64,000 nt of DNA, taken from the NCBI GenBank assembly GCA_964017185.1, contig OZ024872.1:46338188-46402187 (forward strand), read 5' to 3'. Both the position numbers and the translations under genes were made by a program. The DNA comes from Rugalucina vietnamica (lineage: Eukaryota; Mollusca; Bivalvia; Lucinida; Lucinidae). Shown here one piece after another: positions 60,201 to 64,000 of the stretch (position 1 is its first letter; the number at the start of each line of letters is the position of its first letter). The notes beneath the pieces were generated by a model. It worked only from the letters and a program-made list of their open reading frames with translations, had not been told where the DNA came from and made no database searches.

Positions 60201-61863
60201 CTTGGGGTTTACCTTTGCATCGTAGGATCTCGAATGTAAAAAAGCATTAGGCCCCAAAGCACGCTAGAAATCACGAGATATGCAAATACGACACATTAAT
60301 TAATTTTTTAGCCTATAGGGTATTTACGCACCCCTTTTTCATTCAATTGCGTATCAGAATTCTGGAATTTTAATTGGGTAAGTTCAATTCTGTTACGCAC
60401 TCTATTTTCAATCAATTGGGTAAAATGGAAAACAATTTGGTAAAAATGATGTTTGAGGTGTACTAACCTTATTTTCTTCTACTTTCGCTTTTGCATAGCA
60501 TAAAATAAAAGAGAAACATTGATTGGTTGAGAGAATTAACTAAAATCGCAGTCAACCAACGAAAAAACAGAAAAGAAATGGCTTCCAATCGATCGATTTG
60601 CGTATGTCCAATGACATTTTTGTTTAATGTAGACCGCATAAGCCGTTGTGCGGCGCACACCGATAAAAACCGGTACGCAATTGATTTTTCCGTTATTGCG
60701 TATCGGCGATTTCTTTTGCGTTTTCTTACGCTACCAGATCGTTATTAATTGCGTTTTTTCATATTTTAATTGGGTAATTACGCAAATACGCAGCCTAATT
60801 AAGGTACTGCTATCCGCACGACGGTCGTGCTGATAACGCCGCTTATCGGCACGACCGTCGTGCGGATAAGCGGCGTTATCCGCACGACAGGGAAATCGGT
60901 ATCCAAATGTTAAAAATGTTTAGAAATGGATACATTTTAAGTTGATAAATATTATACACTGGCTTCAAAACTGAAACACAATATTACATGCAGGAATTTT
61001 TTACTTTTTAATTAACAAAATTATTATTTTGCTGAAATTGGCTTAAATGTGAATTTATCTGTAAAAATCTGCTATGCGTATGCGTAAAGTAGAAGGTAAT
61101 TATCGTAACCTAAATAATAAAAGAATGTGGTAATCCAAAAGAATAAACAGCCTTTGATTTTAACAATGGAGTATGAAAACATTTCAGTAACACAATTATA
61201 AAAATGTAAGGGTTATATTTTTCTCCGCTGTTAGAAATCTACTGTGATTCAGATTACATCAGCTGGATTAATCAAATCGAACTAGTTTTCTAGTTCATTA
61301 TTAACAAAAAAAAATGTTAATTTCGAATGTATTTCAATAGCTAAACACATGATTAATTTATTTAATGACAAATAAATAGTTTAATGTATAGGTAAGCTTG
61401 TTAGAAAATCTTATACTCTCGTCGTGCCGATAGCCATTACCTGTGGCATTGGCTATCCGCAAGACGGTCCGGCCGATAACGCCGCTTATTGACCGTCGTG
61501 CAGATAAGCAGCGTTATTGGCATGACCGTCATGCGGATAGCCTCAGCCTGCAAATACGTCGGTAACGTAGCATCCGCGGTACCGCAGTTAGGAGTGCGAG
61601 GTTTGCTGATGAAGTGTCATTACCCATGGGGTTTAAACTCACATAACATCTAATTCACACATTAGAGTAAAAAGGAATCCAACACGGTCGTGAAGAACGA
61701 AAACAGAATCATTGTACAGACACAGACACTGGCAAGCTGGTGGACTTTTCTGTGGATACTCACTTTCACAATTTCTGTCAGCACAGAGGCGCTTGTCAGA
61801 AATCTTGTCAGCTCCAACATATAGAATAATTGTCAGAAAAGTTATCGAAAGGAAAATATTCAT
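22379..61863 (-). CDS. MIA3: MIA3/TANGO1, ER-exit-site cargo receptor (27 coding exons, whole gene span)
   Basis: TANGO1 is an ER-membrane protein that captures bulky cargo in the lumen through its SH3-like domain and recruits COPII (Sec23) and ERGIC membrane on the cytosolic side; that role is known for the family. Here I joined 27 exons, all with GT-AG introns and compatible phases, into 6183 nt coding 2060 residues (human about 1900). Visible layout: signal peptide 1-18, MIA-type SH3 about 26-100, acidic disordered lumenal stretch about 109-1413, transmembrane helix about 1432-1454, coiled coils about 1460-1860, proline-rich tail about 1866-2060. The start is the first ATG giving a hydrophobic leader followed by the MIA motif LCADRNC. 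The lumenal part is long and repetitive in E, D, K and T, with little order. Exon entries follow. Alternative exons and untranslated exons cannot be seen without transcripts. Confidence 0.94.
22560..22760 (-). repeat. Probable SINE relative
   Basis: Minus strand carries TTGTGTTCTTGAGCAGGACA, as in the SINE body at 19077, but its A and B boxes are degraded. Confidence 0.4.
22946..23889. mobile_element. TTAA-flanked MITE-like element (MIA3 last intron)
   Basis: Bounded by TTAA at 22942-22945 and 23890-23893, with termini GGATGTTCGCTGC and GCAGCGAACATCC that are perfect inverted repeats. About 944 bp, AT-rich interior with no transposase. A non-autonomous piggyBac/Kolobok-type element fits best. 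Confidence 0.75.
24141..24361 (-). mobile_element. Hairpin MITE copy, reverse orientation
   Basis: Diverged copy with palindrome side at the right; abuts a second copy in the opposite orientation at 24364. Confidence 0.7.
24364..24520 (+). mobile_element. Hairpin MITE copy, 3' truncated
   Basis: Starts GAGCTGAGCCATGAGAAAA, has the palindrome core, and breaks off after CAAATTTCAAGTGC. Confidence 0.72.
25050..25283 (+). mobile_element. Hairpin MITE copy ending 11 nt from exon 26 donor
   Basis: Full-length copy with core GCTGTGCAGTAGCTGCACAGC. Its right end GCTCATAT lies 11 bases inside the last MIA3 intron. Confidence 0.8.
25295..25608 (-). CDS. MIA3: MIA3 exon 26: main proline-rich domain
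   Basis: 314 nt, residues 1931-2035. Many PPP-containing repeats (RPPPPPLD, YPPGPPPPRGP, IRGPPPPR) of the type that binds the Sec23 gelsolin-like domain in other species. Reading through the donor CAAG|GTGAGT would end at a stop within nine bases; the perfect donor and the coding exon at 22455 argue for splicing. Confidence 0.92.
26092..26240 (+). mobile_element. Hairpin MITE remnant
   Basis: Degenerate right part only (CTACATAGATAGTAAATCC to GTTTTCTCATAG). Confidence 0.45.
26625..26875 (+). mobile_element. Hairpin MITE copy
   Basis: Full-length copy; palindrome core AGCTGTGCAGTAACTGCACAG instead of the TTCGCGG form, showing compensated changes on both hairpin arms. Confidence 0.8.
27114..27300 (-). 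repeat. tRNA-derived SINE
   Basis: On the minus strand: A box TGGCATAGTGGAAGAGC (27288-27272) and B box GGTCCTGGGTTTGATCCCC (27254-27236), followed by a tRNA-unrelated body with CCAGTACTCTGGGG. Pol III promoter spacing fits. Confidence 0.75.
27396..27634 (+). mobile_element. Hairpin MITE family, best-preserved copy
   Basis: 239 bp. Terminal inverted repeats of about 25 bp (ATGAGCCxCxTCGTGAGAAA at the left, complement at the right). Near the left end is a near-perfect palindrome, CAGATCAGCTTCGCGGTAAC with its mirror through GATCAGCGCCTTTG, flanked by CGAAAACAAAG and CTTTGTTTTCG. No coding potential. At least twelve further copies lie in this window, nearly all inside MIA3 introns. Confidence 0.82.
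28811..28922 (-). CDS. MIA3: MIA3 exon 25: proline-rich domain
   Basis: 112 nt. Contains GGMPPPPHPGMERPVPDRPR, then Arg/Ser/Pro-rich sequence. The donor AG|GTGCTT is weak but is the one that keeps phase with exon 26. Confidence 0.86.
29307..29389 (-). CDS. MIA3: MIA3 exon 24: coiled coil to proline-rich junction
   Basis: 83 nt coding LTDLERKLLHGPAGLIRPIT then RGMPPPG. Marks the change from helix to the Sec23-binding type proline-rich domain. Acceptor ttgtag, donor GTAATA. Confidence 0.9.
29684..29751 (-). CDS. MIA3: MIA3 exon 23: end of coiled coil
   Basis: 68 nt coding LATRAAERELKESRHECAM and three more residues. The LAxRxAER motif directly follows EKKAHENW as in other TANGO1 proteins. Acceptor atttcag, donor GTGAGT. 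Confidence 0.92.
30110..30165. repeat. T-rich (TTTTA)n-like tract
   Basis: Repeated TTTTA/TTTTTA units in MIA3 intron 22. Confidence 0.8.
30231..30266 (-). CDS. MIA3: MIA3 exon 22: micro-exon
   Basis: 36 nt coding IAANEKKAHENW. The EKKAHENW motif is a family hallmark shared with cTAGE5. Acceptor atttcag, donor GTAAGT, phase 0 at both ends, so skipping would keep the frame. Confidence 0.92.
30387..31186. mobile_element. Repeat element with internal 170-bp tandem units and terminal hairpin (intron 21)
   Basis: Left end TATGCCCCCAACT, right end AGTTGGGGGCATA. The right terminus also folds on itself (31151-31186, TATGCCCCC facing GGGGGCATA). Inside, a unit starting ACTAAGTTCAAATTG recurs near 30438, 30608 and 30779, each with AGTGACAAA and GTGCACACAAGGTACC-like parts. 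No protein. Class unknown; could be a MITE or a Helitron-like non-autonomous element. Confidence 0.65.
31411..31471 (-). CDS. MIA3: MIA3 exon 21: second coiled coil
   Basis: 61 nt coding RQIDDLNAEITKAERDFRSQ. Long polypyrimidine acceptor, donor GTAAGA, phase 0 out. Confidence 0.91.
32090..32165 (+). repeat. Possible SINE fragment
   Basis: GAGTGTTAGCTTAGCATGC then GAGGTCCTGGTTCGATCC, A- and B-box-like. Too short to define ends. Confidence 0.45.
32228..32464 (+). mobile_element. Hairpin MITE copy
   Basis: Full-length; both ends read TGAGCCRCCTCATGG or its complement, core CAGCTTCACGGTAACCGCGA. Confidence 0.8.
32582..32683 (-). CDS. MIA3: MIA3 exon 20: second coiled coil
   Basis: Residues 1777-1810, QLGEQEVLKNQNISKLESSG and onward to ENETYR. 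Acceptor tttccag, donor GTATGT, phase 2 out. Confidence 0.9.
32836..33050 (+). mobile_element. Hairpin MITE copy ending 8 nt from exon 19 donor
   Basis: Diverged copy in the 375-bp intron 19; its right end CAGCTCAT stops eight bases from the splice donor. Confidence 0.72.
33059..33197 (-). CDS. MIA3: MIA3 exon 19: second coiled coil
   Basis: Residues 1731-1776, with KAERQCQEAQTKLEVLSKYF and KEKEAELTR, among the best-conserved TANGO1/cTAGE5 motifs. Donor GTACTT; a MITE copy ends only eight bases into the intron. Confidence 0.94.
33561..33651 (-). CDS. MIA3: MIA3 exon 18: second coiled coil
   Basis: Residues 1701-1730, VEASLRAVEEERDIIQNRFQ and onward. Acceptor atcacag, donor GTTAGA; the leftover G joins AT of exon 19 as Asp. 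Confidence 0.91.
33692..33775 (-). mobile_element. Hairpin MITE fragment
   Basis: Short reverse-orientation piece next to exon 18: TTACTGCACAGCTGAACAGC through GGTGGCTCAAT. Confidence 0.5.
34053..34105 (-). CDS. MIA3: MIA3 exon 17: linker between coiled coils
   Basis: 53 nt coding QGSTMADKFKAMMDVSR. The DKFKAMMDVSR segment resembles the linker before the second coiled coil of TANGO1/cTAGE5. Acceptor cttacag, donor GTAAGT. Confidence 0.88.
34186..35038. repeat. Tandem pair of a palindromic repeat (intron 16)
   Basis: Copy 1 about 34186-34580, copy 2 about 34586-35038. Shared parts: CAATTGTTGCYCTTGAGTGA, TACCACAGGACAAACAC, ATGACGTCAGAGGGTA, and an end with AGCCAATGAATATTAATGAG. In copy 2, 34590-34720 forms a long imperfect hairpin (TTGAGTGAGGGT facing ACCCTCACTCAA). 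A third, split copy lies at 44207-44345 and 45478-45530. Confidence 0.72.
35324..35481 (-). CDS. MIA3: MIA3 exon 16: coiled coil
   Basis: Residues 1630-1682. VKELTEQSEQSTTEAKRLQE then ELEVLRDCFLQLKAF, a long amphipathic helix. The end becomes acidic (EEEEMKEDS). Donor GTACAT, phase 1 out. Confidence 0.92.
35708..35896 (+). mobile_element. Hairpin MITE copy, palindrome deleted
   Basis: Keeps both ends but lacks most of the hairpin core. Confidence 0.68.
36147..36178 (-). CDS. MIA3: MIA3 exon 15: micro-exon
   Basis: 32 nt, coding LIDEAEVWSE plus two bases. Acceptor attcag, donor GTAAGT. LIDEAEVW is typical of this part of the TANGO1/cTAGE5 coiled coil. Confidence 0.87.
36446..36646 (+). mobile_element. 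Hairpin MITE copy ending 5 nt from exon 14 donor
   Basis: Strongly diverged; right end GCCTCAT lies within the extended donor GTAAAATGAGG of intron 14. Confidence 0.62.
36652..36756 (-). CDS. MIA3: MIA3 exon 14: coiled coil
   Basis: 35 codons (1585-1619), ANQSLTEKDAEIYNLHSQIQ and onward, continuous heptads. The donor GTAAAA is followed after five bases by the end of a MITE copy at 36446-36646. Confidence 0.9.
37085..37156 (-). CDS. MIA3: MIA3 exon 13: coiled coil
   Basis: 24 codons (1561-1584), LSKDKEELEDYSSRTADLDM and four more residues. Acceptor ttttcag, donor GTAAGT, phase 0. Confidence 0.9.
37545..37655 (-). CDS. MIA3: MIA3 exon 12: coiled coil
   Basis: 37 codons (1524-1560), with LKQQLEGLQDKLENYRQKME as a clear heptad pattern. 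Acceptor ttttag, donor GTTAGC, phase 0. Confidence 0.9.
37995..38150 (-). repeat. tRNA-derived SINE
   Basis: On the minus strand, TGGTAGAGCATCAGGCTCCG then AGGTCCTGGGCTCAATCC; shares CCAGTACTCTGGGG with the copy at 27114-27300. Confidence 0.7.
38183..38260 (-). CDS. MIA3: MIA3 exon 11: coiled coil
   Basis: 26 codons (residues 1498-1523) beginning VEELEKEMDSQQ; phase 0 at both ends. Acceptor cccaag is non-pyrimidine at -3 but keeps frame and homology. Confidence 0.88.
38347..38581 (+). mobile_element. Hairpin MITE copy
   Basis: Full-length copy in intron 10; core CAGCTTCGCAGTAACAGCGA. Confidence 0.76.
38820..38908 (-). CDS. MIA3: MIA3 exon 10: start of first coiled coil
   Basis: Residues 1468-1497, IIQGLEEQLFIATKEKENLE and onward, with heptad-like spacing of Leu and Ile. 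Start of the cytosolic coiled coil that, in characterised TANGO1, helps recruit ERGIC tethers. Acceptor tttgcag, donor GTGAGA. Confidence 0.9.
39789..39822 (-). CDS. MIA3: MIA3 exon 9: basic post-membrane micro-exon
   Basis: 34 nt coding GSRKASKVDAL, a basic stretch just inside the membrane in keeping with the positive-inside rule. Acceptor attgcag, donor GTAAGT. Accepted because it fills the phase gap between exons 8 and 10. Confidence 0.82.
39915..40153 (+). mobile_element. Hairpin MITE copy
   Basis: Full-length copy in intron 8; perfect palindrome around GCTGTGCAGTAACTGCACAGC. Confidence 0.78.
40330..40560 (+). repeat. Possible SINE
   Basis: B-box-like GGTTTTGGGTTCAATCCTGG at 40370-40389 preceded by a weak A box; ends uncertain. 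Confidence 0.35.
40574..40702 (-). CDS. MIA3: MIA3 exon 8: transmembrane segment
   Basis: Residues 1414-1456. A short juxtamembrane part (LPASLQSMLEQEP) is followed by about 23 hydrophobic residues, VLTVLFSILSTGILTVIM and onward, ending Cys-Cys-Ser-Cys before Lys. It divides the protein into a 1431-residue lumenal and a 606-residue cytosolic part. Its acceptor and donor are both phase 0. Confidence 0.93.
41076..42883 (-). CDS. MIA3: MIA3 exon 7: largest lumenal exon
   Basis: Residues 811-1413, 1808 nt, the largest exon. Lys/Glu-rich at its start, then Ser/Thr/Gln/Val-rich low-complexity sequence without recognisable domains. It ends with LKLLVDK just before the membrane helix of exon 8. Phase 2 in, phase 0 out, donor GTACAG. 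Confidence 0.92.
42884..44206. other. Intron 6 sequence, 5' two-thirds of interval
   Basis: AT-rich, no long reading frame, no repeat structure recognised by eye. Confidence 0.5.
44207..44345. repeat. Palindromic repeat copy (intron 6)
   Basis: Same family as 34186-35038: CAATTGTTGCTCTTGAGTGA, then a hairpin around GGGCAATATTACCTGTC and ACCCTCACTGTTTTATTATA. The rest of the family consensus resumes near 45478, so about 1.1 kb separates the halves. Confidence 0.65.
45300..45480. repeat. Degenerate minisatellite
   Basis: Repeated phrases of the form ATGACCCGGGACCGAAAAGA and AGGCCAAAACGACCTG, roughly 10-25 bp each, at least nine degenerate copies. Confidence 0.6.
45920..47092 (-). CDS. MIA3: MIA3 exon 6: acidic disordered lumenal region
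   Basis: Residues 420-810, 1173 nt. Low-complexity acidic sequence like exon 5, with a DDDEEEDDDERDHHDE segment near its end. The acceptor tatgatag at 47093 was chosen over the aaataaag site 8 nt downstream because only the first keeps the frame with exon 5. Confidence 0.88.
47687..48515. mobile_element. TTAA-flanked MITE-like element (MIA3 intron 5)
   Basis: TTAA occurs at both borders (47683-47686 and 48516-48519). The left end GGGTAAACATTACTATT matches the complement of the right end AATAGTAATGTTTCCCT. About 830 bp, no coding sequence. TTAA target sites are typical of piggyBac and Kolobok families; with no transposase the assignment stays open. Confidence 0.6.
49024..49794 (-). CDS. MIA3: MIA3 exon 5: acidic disordered lumenal region
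   Basis: Residues 163-419, 771 nt. Low-complexity sequence rich in Glu, Asp, Lys and Thr, including a nearly pure D/E run, then GGGSLLGNMFN at the end. No globular domain is seen. Donor AATG|GTAAGT; the leftover G combines with AA of exon 6 to give Glu. Confidence 0.9.
50245..50407 (-). CDS. MIA3: MIA3 exon 4: proline-rich then acidic linker
   Basis: Residues 109-162 plus one base of codon 163. Starts LYPPPQDP and ends in a run of five Asp within an acidic patch. It links the SH3 domain to the disordered lumenal region. Acceptor atttcag, donor GTACCA; G joins AC of exon 5 to give Asp. Confidence 0.9.
50629..51097. repeat. Inverted-repeat arm 1 (intron 3)
   Basis: Complement of 52989-53452. 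Includes AACTAGGCATGTTAGATATG, TCTCGTTAAAACACCTTCAT, GGGGTATGCAGGGGTATACC and AGAACAACTTCGGCGAGGCA. Followed by a poly-A run at about 51163-51198 and a segment shared with 4350-4390. With arm 2 it encloses MIA3 exons 2 and 3. Confidence 0.78.
51163..51198. repeat. Poly-A tract
   Basis: About 35 consecutive A at the end of the repeat unit in intron 3, about 60 bases from exon 3. Confidence 0.85.
51258..51347 (-). CDS. MIA3: MIA3 exon 3: end of SH3 domain
   Basis: Residues 79-108. CNGKRGYFPRSFVRE is the last SH3 strand, equivalent to the GYFPSS motif of MIA proteins. In phase 0 at both ends. It lies with exon 2 between two inverted-repeat arms at 50629-51097 and 52989-53452. Confidence 0.95.
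51723..51856 (-). CDS. MIA3: MIA3 exon 2: core of lumenal SH3 domain
   Basis: Residues 34-78. Contains the SH3-like core FERGEVVLIYSKSAG and the conserved DLWGGE, closely matching the MIA/TANGO1 pattern of a charged loop, VxVYxK and LFWGG. Acceptor tctttcag, donor GTAAGG, phase 1 in and phase 0 out. Intron 1, upstream, is about 9.9 kb and full of transposons. Confidence 0.95.
52346..52649. mobile_element. MITE inserted in the CR1-like remnant
   Basis: 304 bp with long terminal inverted repeats: ATGCACCAGTCATTTGTAAC at the left and its complement at the right, continuing into CCACTG and a C-rich run. The interior is GC-rich and non-coding. It splits the RT remnant just at the catalytic loop, which helps date it as younger than that element. 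Confidence 0.75.
52989..53452. repeat. Inverted-repeat arm 2 (intron 1)
   Basis: Reverse-complement match to 50629-51097. Landmarks on the plus strand: GGATTGTGGATACAAGTTAG, then GGGGTATAAGGGGTATAC, GGTGTTTTAACGAGAGTC and ACATGCCTAGTTCCTAC. Related short segments occur at 4150-4390 and 10205-10340, so it belongs to a dispersed family. It sits inside the CR1-like remnant. Confidence 0.78.
53881..54784. other. Intron 1 sequence without recognised features
   Basis: AT-rich; no long reading frame or structured repeat seen. Includes short T-runs near 54065 and 54242-54270. Confidence 0.5.
54785..55275 (-). mobile_element. 5'-truncated copy of the CR1/jockey-like element
   Basis: Matches the 3' part of the element at 62240-62730 by eye: GTCTGTTAGTATCAGACAG, then TTGCAGCTTGCAGA, a CGGGGAGGGCATTCCA motif and the CTTTGCTCCAATGTATGCCATCCTA segment that codes the RT thumb in the intact copy. 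Same orientation. Its reading frame is not intact. Confidence 0.72.
55276..56345. other. Intron 1 sequence without recognised features
   Basis: AT-rich, no supported gene or repeat structure by eye. Confidence 0.5.
56346..57314 (-). pseudogene. C-terminal part of the same non-LTR element, with 3' tail
   Basis: The frame at 57279-56590 (229 residues) contains a C-terminal module with AHKLEIESGRY, a Cys-rich CKKCFQNEVEDEVHFICDC motif and YGQFVYTCF, as found after the RT domain in some animal non-LTR families. A small deletion near 57270 breaks the frame from the upstream GVHTKASNIACVGEL. The 3' end is an (AAGAT)n tract on the plus strand at 56346-56367. It is separated from its catalytic half by the insertion at 57315-58639. 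Confidence 0.82.
57315..58639. mobile_element. 1.3-kb DNA transposon-like insertion with 6-bp target duplication
   Basis: Flanked by direct CAATAC repeats (57309-57314 and 58640-58645). Removing one copy and the insert restores continuity between two halves of the surrounding reverse transcriptase. The insert starts CAGGGAACAACC and ends GATGAACCCTG, a short inverted CAGGG terminus with looser matching beyond. The interior has a GC-rich block (57330-57440), an AT-rich tract (58290-58400) and repeated AGGGAGAAGTGA motifs near 58560-58620. No transposase is seen, so it looks non-autonomous. Confidence 0.68.
58640..60030 (-). pseudogene. Broken non-LTR reverse transcriptase, N-terminal and catalytic part
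   Basis: Frame 1 at 59866-59411 carries fingers motifs (KNNKAVGLDSISNEMLK, NNYRGISILS, QIGFTKKARTADHM). Frame 2 at 59442-58612 carries AFDTVIHD, GVRQGDTLSPDLF and catalytic LLYADDVILL. At the junction near 59420-59440 a deletion removes the motif A segment, including its catalytic aspartate, so the enzyme is dead. A further frameshift lies near 58665. The element is interrupted at 58639 by a transposon and resumes at 57314. Upstream of about 59870 the frame degrades. Confidence 0.85.
60811..61541. mobile_element. GC-rich palindromic MITE-like element in MIA3 intron 1
   Basis: Begins GCTATCCGCACGACGGTC and ends with its near-perfect complement GACCGTCATGCGGATAGC, giving an 18-bp terminal inverted repeat with one mismatch. 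Each end holds further subterminal palindromes built from GCACGACCGTCGTGC and GATAACGCCGCTTATC units (60811-60895 and 61422-61541), strikingly GC-rich against AT-rich surroundings. No coding sequence is seen inside, and no clear target duplication. It lies about 220 bp downstream of exon 1. Confidence 0.65.
61764..61863 (-). CDS. MIA3: MIA3 exon 1: signal peptide and start of SH3
   Basis: Encodes residues 1-33. A hydrophobic leader ending VGA gives a likely cleavage before Asp19, followed by LCADRNC, whose Cys27 and Cys32 match the CxxxxC pair that opens the MIA-family SH3-like fold. The start has A at -3. The donor is GTGAGT after a single A, so the next codon is split A|GC (Ser). Confidence 0.93.
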
Positions 61864-62014
61864 TTTTAACCATTAATTCAGGCTACAGCAGGGTAAAAAT
61901 TATTACACGTCAGCTTCTTTTACTGAAGGCTGCCATATTGCATTTCTGAGTAGCCTCCCTTTTACGGTTTTACGAGTTACCGGAACGGGTCCGTTAGATT
62001 GCCCAAGCACAATC
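61864..62014 (-). promoter_or_regulatory. MIA3 5' leader / proximal promoter interval
   Basis: Only 151 bp separate the MIA3 start codon from the tail of the retrotransposon upstream. On the minus strand the interval carries TGACGTG at 61912-61906, matching the core of unfolded-protein-response/CREB3-type sites, and an AATATGGC motif resembling a YY1 site at 61938-61931. There are three upstream ATGs at 61943, 61936 and 61873. The first two open very short reading frames; the third overlaps the main start out of frame. No TATA box is evident. The transcription start is unknown, so some of these may lie in the promoter rather than in the mRNA. Confidence 0.45.
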
Positions 62015-62044
62015 TGTTGTTGTTGTTGTTGTTGTTGTTGTTGT
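62015..62044. repeat. (TTG)n microsatellite, 3' tail of the CR1-like element
   Basis: Ten TTG units in a row; on the minus strand this is the (CAA)n tail of the retrotransposon above. Confidence 0.9.
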
Positions 62045-64000
62045 AGGAGGGCTCCAGCCTATTTAGGCTCAACAGCTAAGAGCGGACTTATAAAATTGAG
62101 CTTAAAACCACGTTAAAACATAAGCGTATTAAAAGTTATATTGAATGTACAGACCAATAACCAGAAATTAAAAGAAACAGCTTATAACACATATGTTCTA
62201 TCTATCTCTATCTCTATACACTGCCATACGCCCTCGCGGACATTCTAGGCAGGTGTGCGCATAGTCTGTTAGTATCAGACAGGTAAAAGAATGAAATTTA
62301 AGGAGGATGAAAAGGTGATAGTGAAGGATAAAAAAGATGATATGTTAAAATAAATAAGAATTAGCTAAAAACAGGGTTAAAAACAAGCTTTGTGGGATTA
62401 TGGTCGAGAATGTTGCAGCTTACAGATAGCAGCCTTGAAGGCATCCAAACTCTGTAAGCATACAACAGATTCGGGGAGGGCATTCCACTGGACTATGGCC
62501 AGGGGGTAAAATGAATACTTATAATAATCTCTTGAAGTGTACACCTGTCTAAAGGTCATCGAATGGCAGTATCTGGAGATTCTGTGGCTATACTGCACAT
62601 GATCTGGGAGAGGGACTGCTACCAGGCCATAGACAATTTTGTAAAAAAGACAAAGACGGGCATCAGCTCGCCTTTGCTCCAATGTTCTCCATCCTAGTTT
62701 GTTAATCATCTCAGTTACAGATGCCTGATGGTCAAAATTTCTAAGAGTCCAGCGAGCAGCCCTTCGCTGGACCATTTCAATTTTAGAGATACACTCTTTA
62801 GTATGTGGGTCCCATACTGCAGAGGCATACTCTAACTGGGGCCTAACTAGAGTGTTATAGGCTGACTCCATGACATCTGTATTTTGGCATTTAATATTTC
62901 TACGGTTGTAGCCTAAGGTCCTGTTAGCATTGTTGACCACACGATCGATATGAGAGTTCCAAGATAGGGTGCTTGACACGTCAACACCAAGATATCTGGC
63001 ACCAGTGACAGTTTCCAAGACCTGTCCATGGAGAATATATTCTGAATTAATAGGTTTCTTACTCTTGGATCCTGTCACCTGTACCACCTGGCATTTAGAT
63101 GGGTTGAACTGCATGTCCCACTTGGACTCCCATACCGACAGTGTGTCCAGGTCCTTCTGAAGTGCCGAGCTGTCTTCCTCACCCTTGATAGTGAGATAGA
63201 GGGCAGTATCATCTGCAAAAAGACGTACTTGGGAGGAGATCCCACCAGGCAAGTCATTGATGTAGGCGAGGAAAAGGATCGGACCCAAAACCGATCCTTG
63301 GGGGACGCCGAAATTCACTGGTATGGAGTCGGACTCCTCGCCATCAATGACAACCTGCTGGGACCTATTCCCAAGGAAGGCTTGAATCCAGCTCAGCACT
63401 TTGCCCCTGATACCGTATTGGTGCAGTTTCCAGAGAAGCTTACTGTGACTGACTTTATCAAAAGCCTTCGAAAAGTCAAGGAGTATTACGTCTGTCTGAT
63501 TTCCCGCACTGGCATTCCTTTCAAGGTCCTCAATCATCATGACAAGCTGGGTTTCACAGGATCTTTTTTCTCTGAAACCGTGCTGCATGTCATACATGAT
63601 TTCCTGCGCGTCTAAATGTTTAACTATGTTTGACGCTAGGATGTGTTCGAGTACATTGCAGAGAATGCATGTTAGGGAAATAGGTCTGTAATTAGCCGCT
63701 AAGGATTTATCTCCCTTTTTGAAGACAGGCATTACATTAGCTGTAAGCCATTCTGTAGGTAGCGTTCCTGTCTGGAGAGATTTATCAAAAATAACTTTGA
63801 TAATTGAGAGATAGCAATGGTTTGAGCTTATCTGGTCCTGCGGCTTTTCCAGGTTTTAGATTTTTCAGGAGTTTCAAGAGGCCATTGAGGGATATATCTA
63901 TATCTGGCATGACTGGAGTGGAATTAAGGTAAGGGTCTGGAATGGATTCAGGAGGTATGCTGCCCTTGTCAACTAGGTCCTGTACTTTCATTTGGGCTAG
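62015..64000 (-). mobile_element. CR1/jockey-like non-LTR retrotransposon, nearly intact, cut by window end
   Basis: The reverse transcriptase reads in one frame from 63732 to 62398 (444 residues) with fingers motif NYRPISLT, motif A LLDFSKAFD, GVPQGSVLGP and catalytic LFADDTALY, then a thumb ending WNALPESVV. Upstream, at about 63780-63800, a single-base indel shifts the frame; the N-terminal part (GKAAGPDKLKP) continues to 63991 in another frame and runs off the window. The 3' UTR continues to a (CAA)n tail at 62044-62015. The element is in the same orientation as MIA3 and ends about 150 bp upstream of its start codon. A truncated relative lies at 54785-55275. Confidence 0.88.

Overview
This is a metazoan (eukaryotic) nuclear window, most likely from a marine mollusc and probably a bivalve. 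The reasons are an intron-rich gene with small exons, AT-rich non-coding DNA, tRNA-derived SINEs, CR1/jockey- and RTE-like non-LTR retrotransposons and many palindromic MITE-like repeats. The species call is inference; nothing in the sequence names the organism.

The only host gene I can support is MIA3/TANGO1 (transport and Golgi organization protein 1), the ER-exit-site cargo receptor for bulky secretory cargo such as collagen. It lies on the minus strand and its coding span is 61863 down to 22379. I could rebuild a complete model of 27 coding exons and 26 GT-AG introns. The summed CDS is 6183 nt, a 2060-residue protein plus stop, and every exon phase agrees with its neighbours. The protein has a signal peptide (exon 1), a MIA-type SH3 domain (exons 1-3), a very long acidic disordered lumenal region (exons 4-7), one transmembrane helix (exon 8), cytosolic coiled coils (exons 9-23) and a C-terminal proline-rich domain (exons 24-27).

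Layout. 1-7551: repeats, an RTE-like reverse transcriptase remnant (minus), a CR1/jockey-like reverse transcriptase remnant (plus) and microsatellites. 7552-11503: an apparent transposable element with terminal inverted repeats of about 555 bp and a 5-bp target duplication. 11938-17560: a 15-unit satellite of 372/381 bp with higher-order structure; diverged units of the same repeat lie inside the preceding element. 17561-22378: SINEs and MITEs 3' of MIA3. 22379-61863: MIA3 and its introns, which hold at least a dozen copies of one hairpin-bearing MITE, SINEs, two TTAA-flanked elements, inverted-repeat arms around exons 2-3, and nested retrotransposons in the roughly 9.9-kb intron 1. 61864-62014: a very short MIA3 leader/promoter interval. 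62015-64000: a nearly intact CR1/jockey-like element reading toward MIA3.

I found no RNA genes other than SINE-embedded tRNA-like promoters, no CRISPR array and no bacterial-type system. The points most worth following up are the inverted-repeat architecture around the SH3 exons, the long-TIR element linked to the satellite, and the retrotransposon that stops about 150 bp upstream of the MIA3 start codon.
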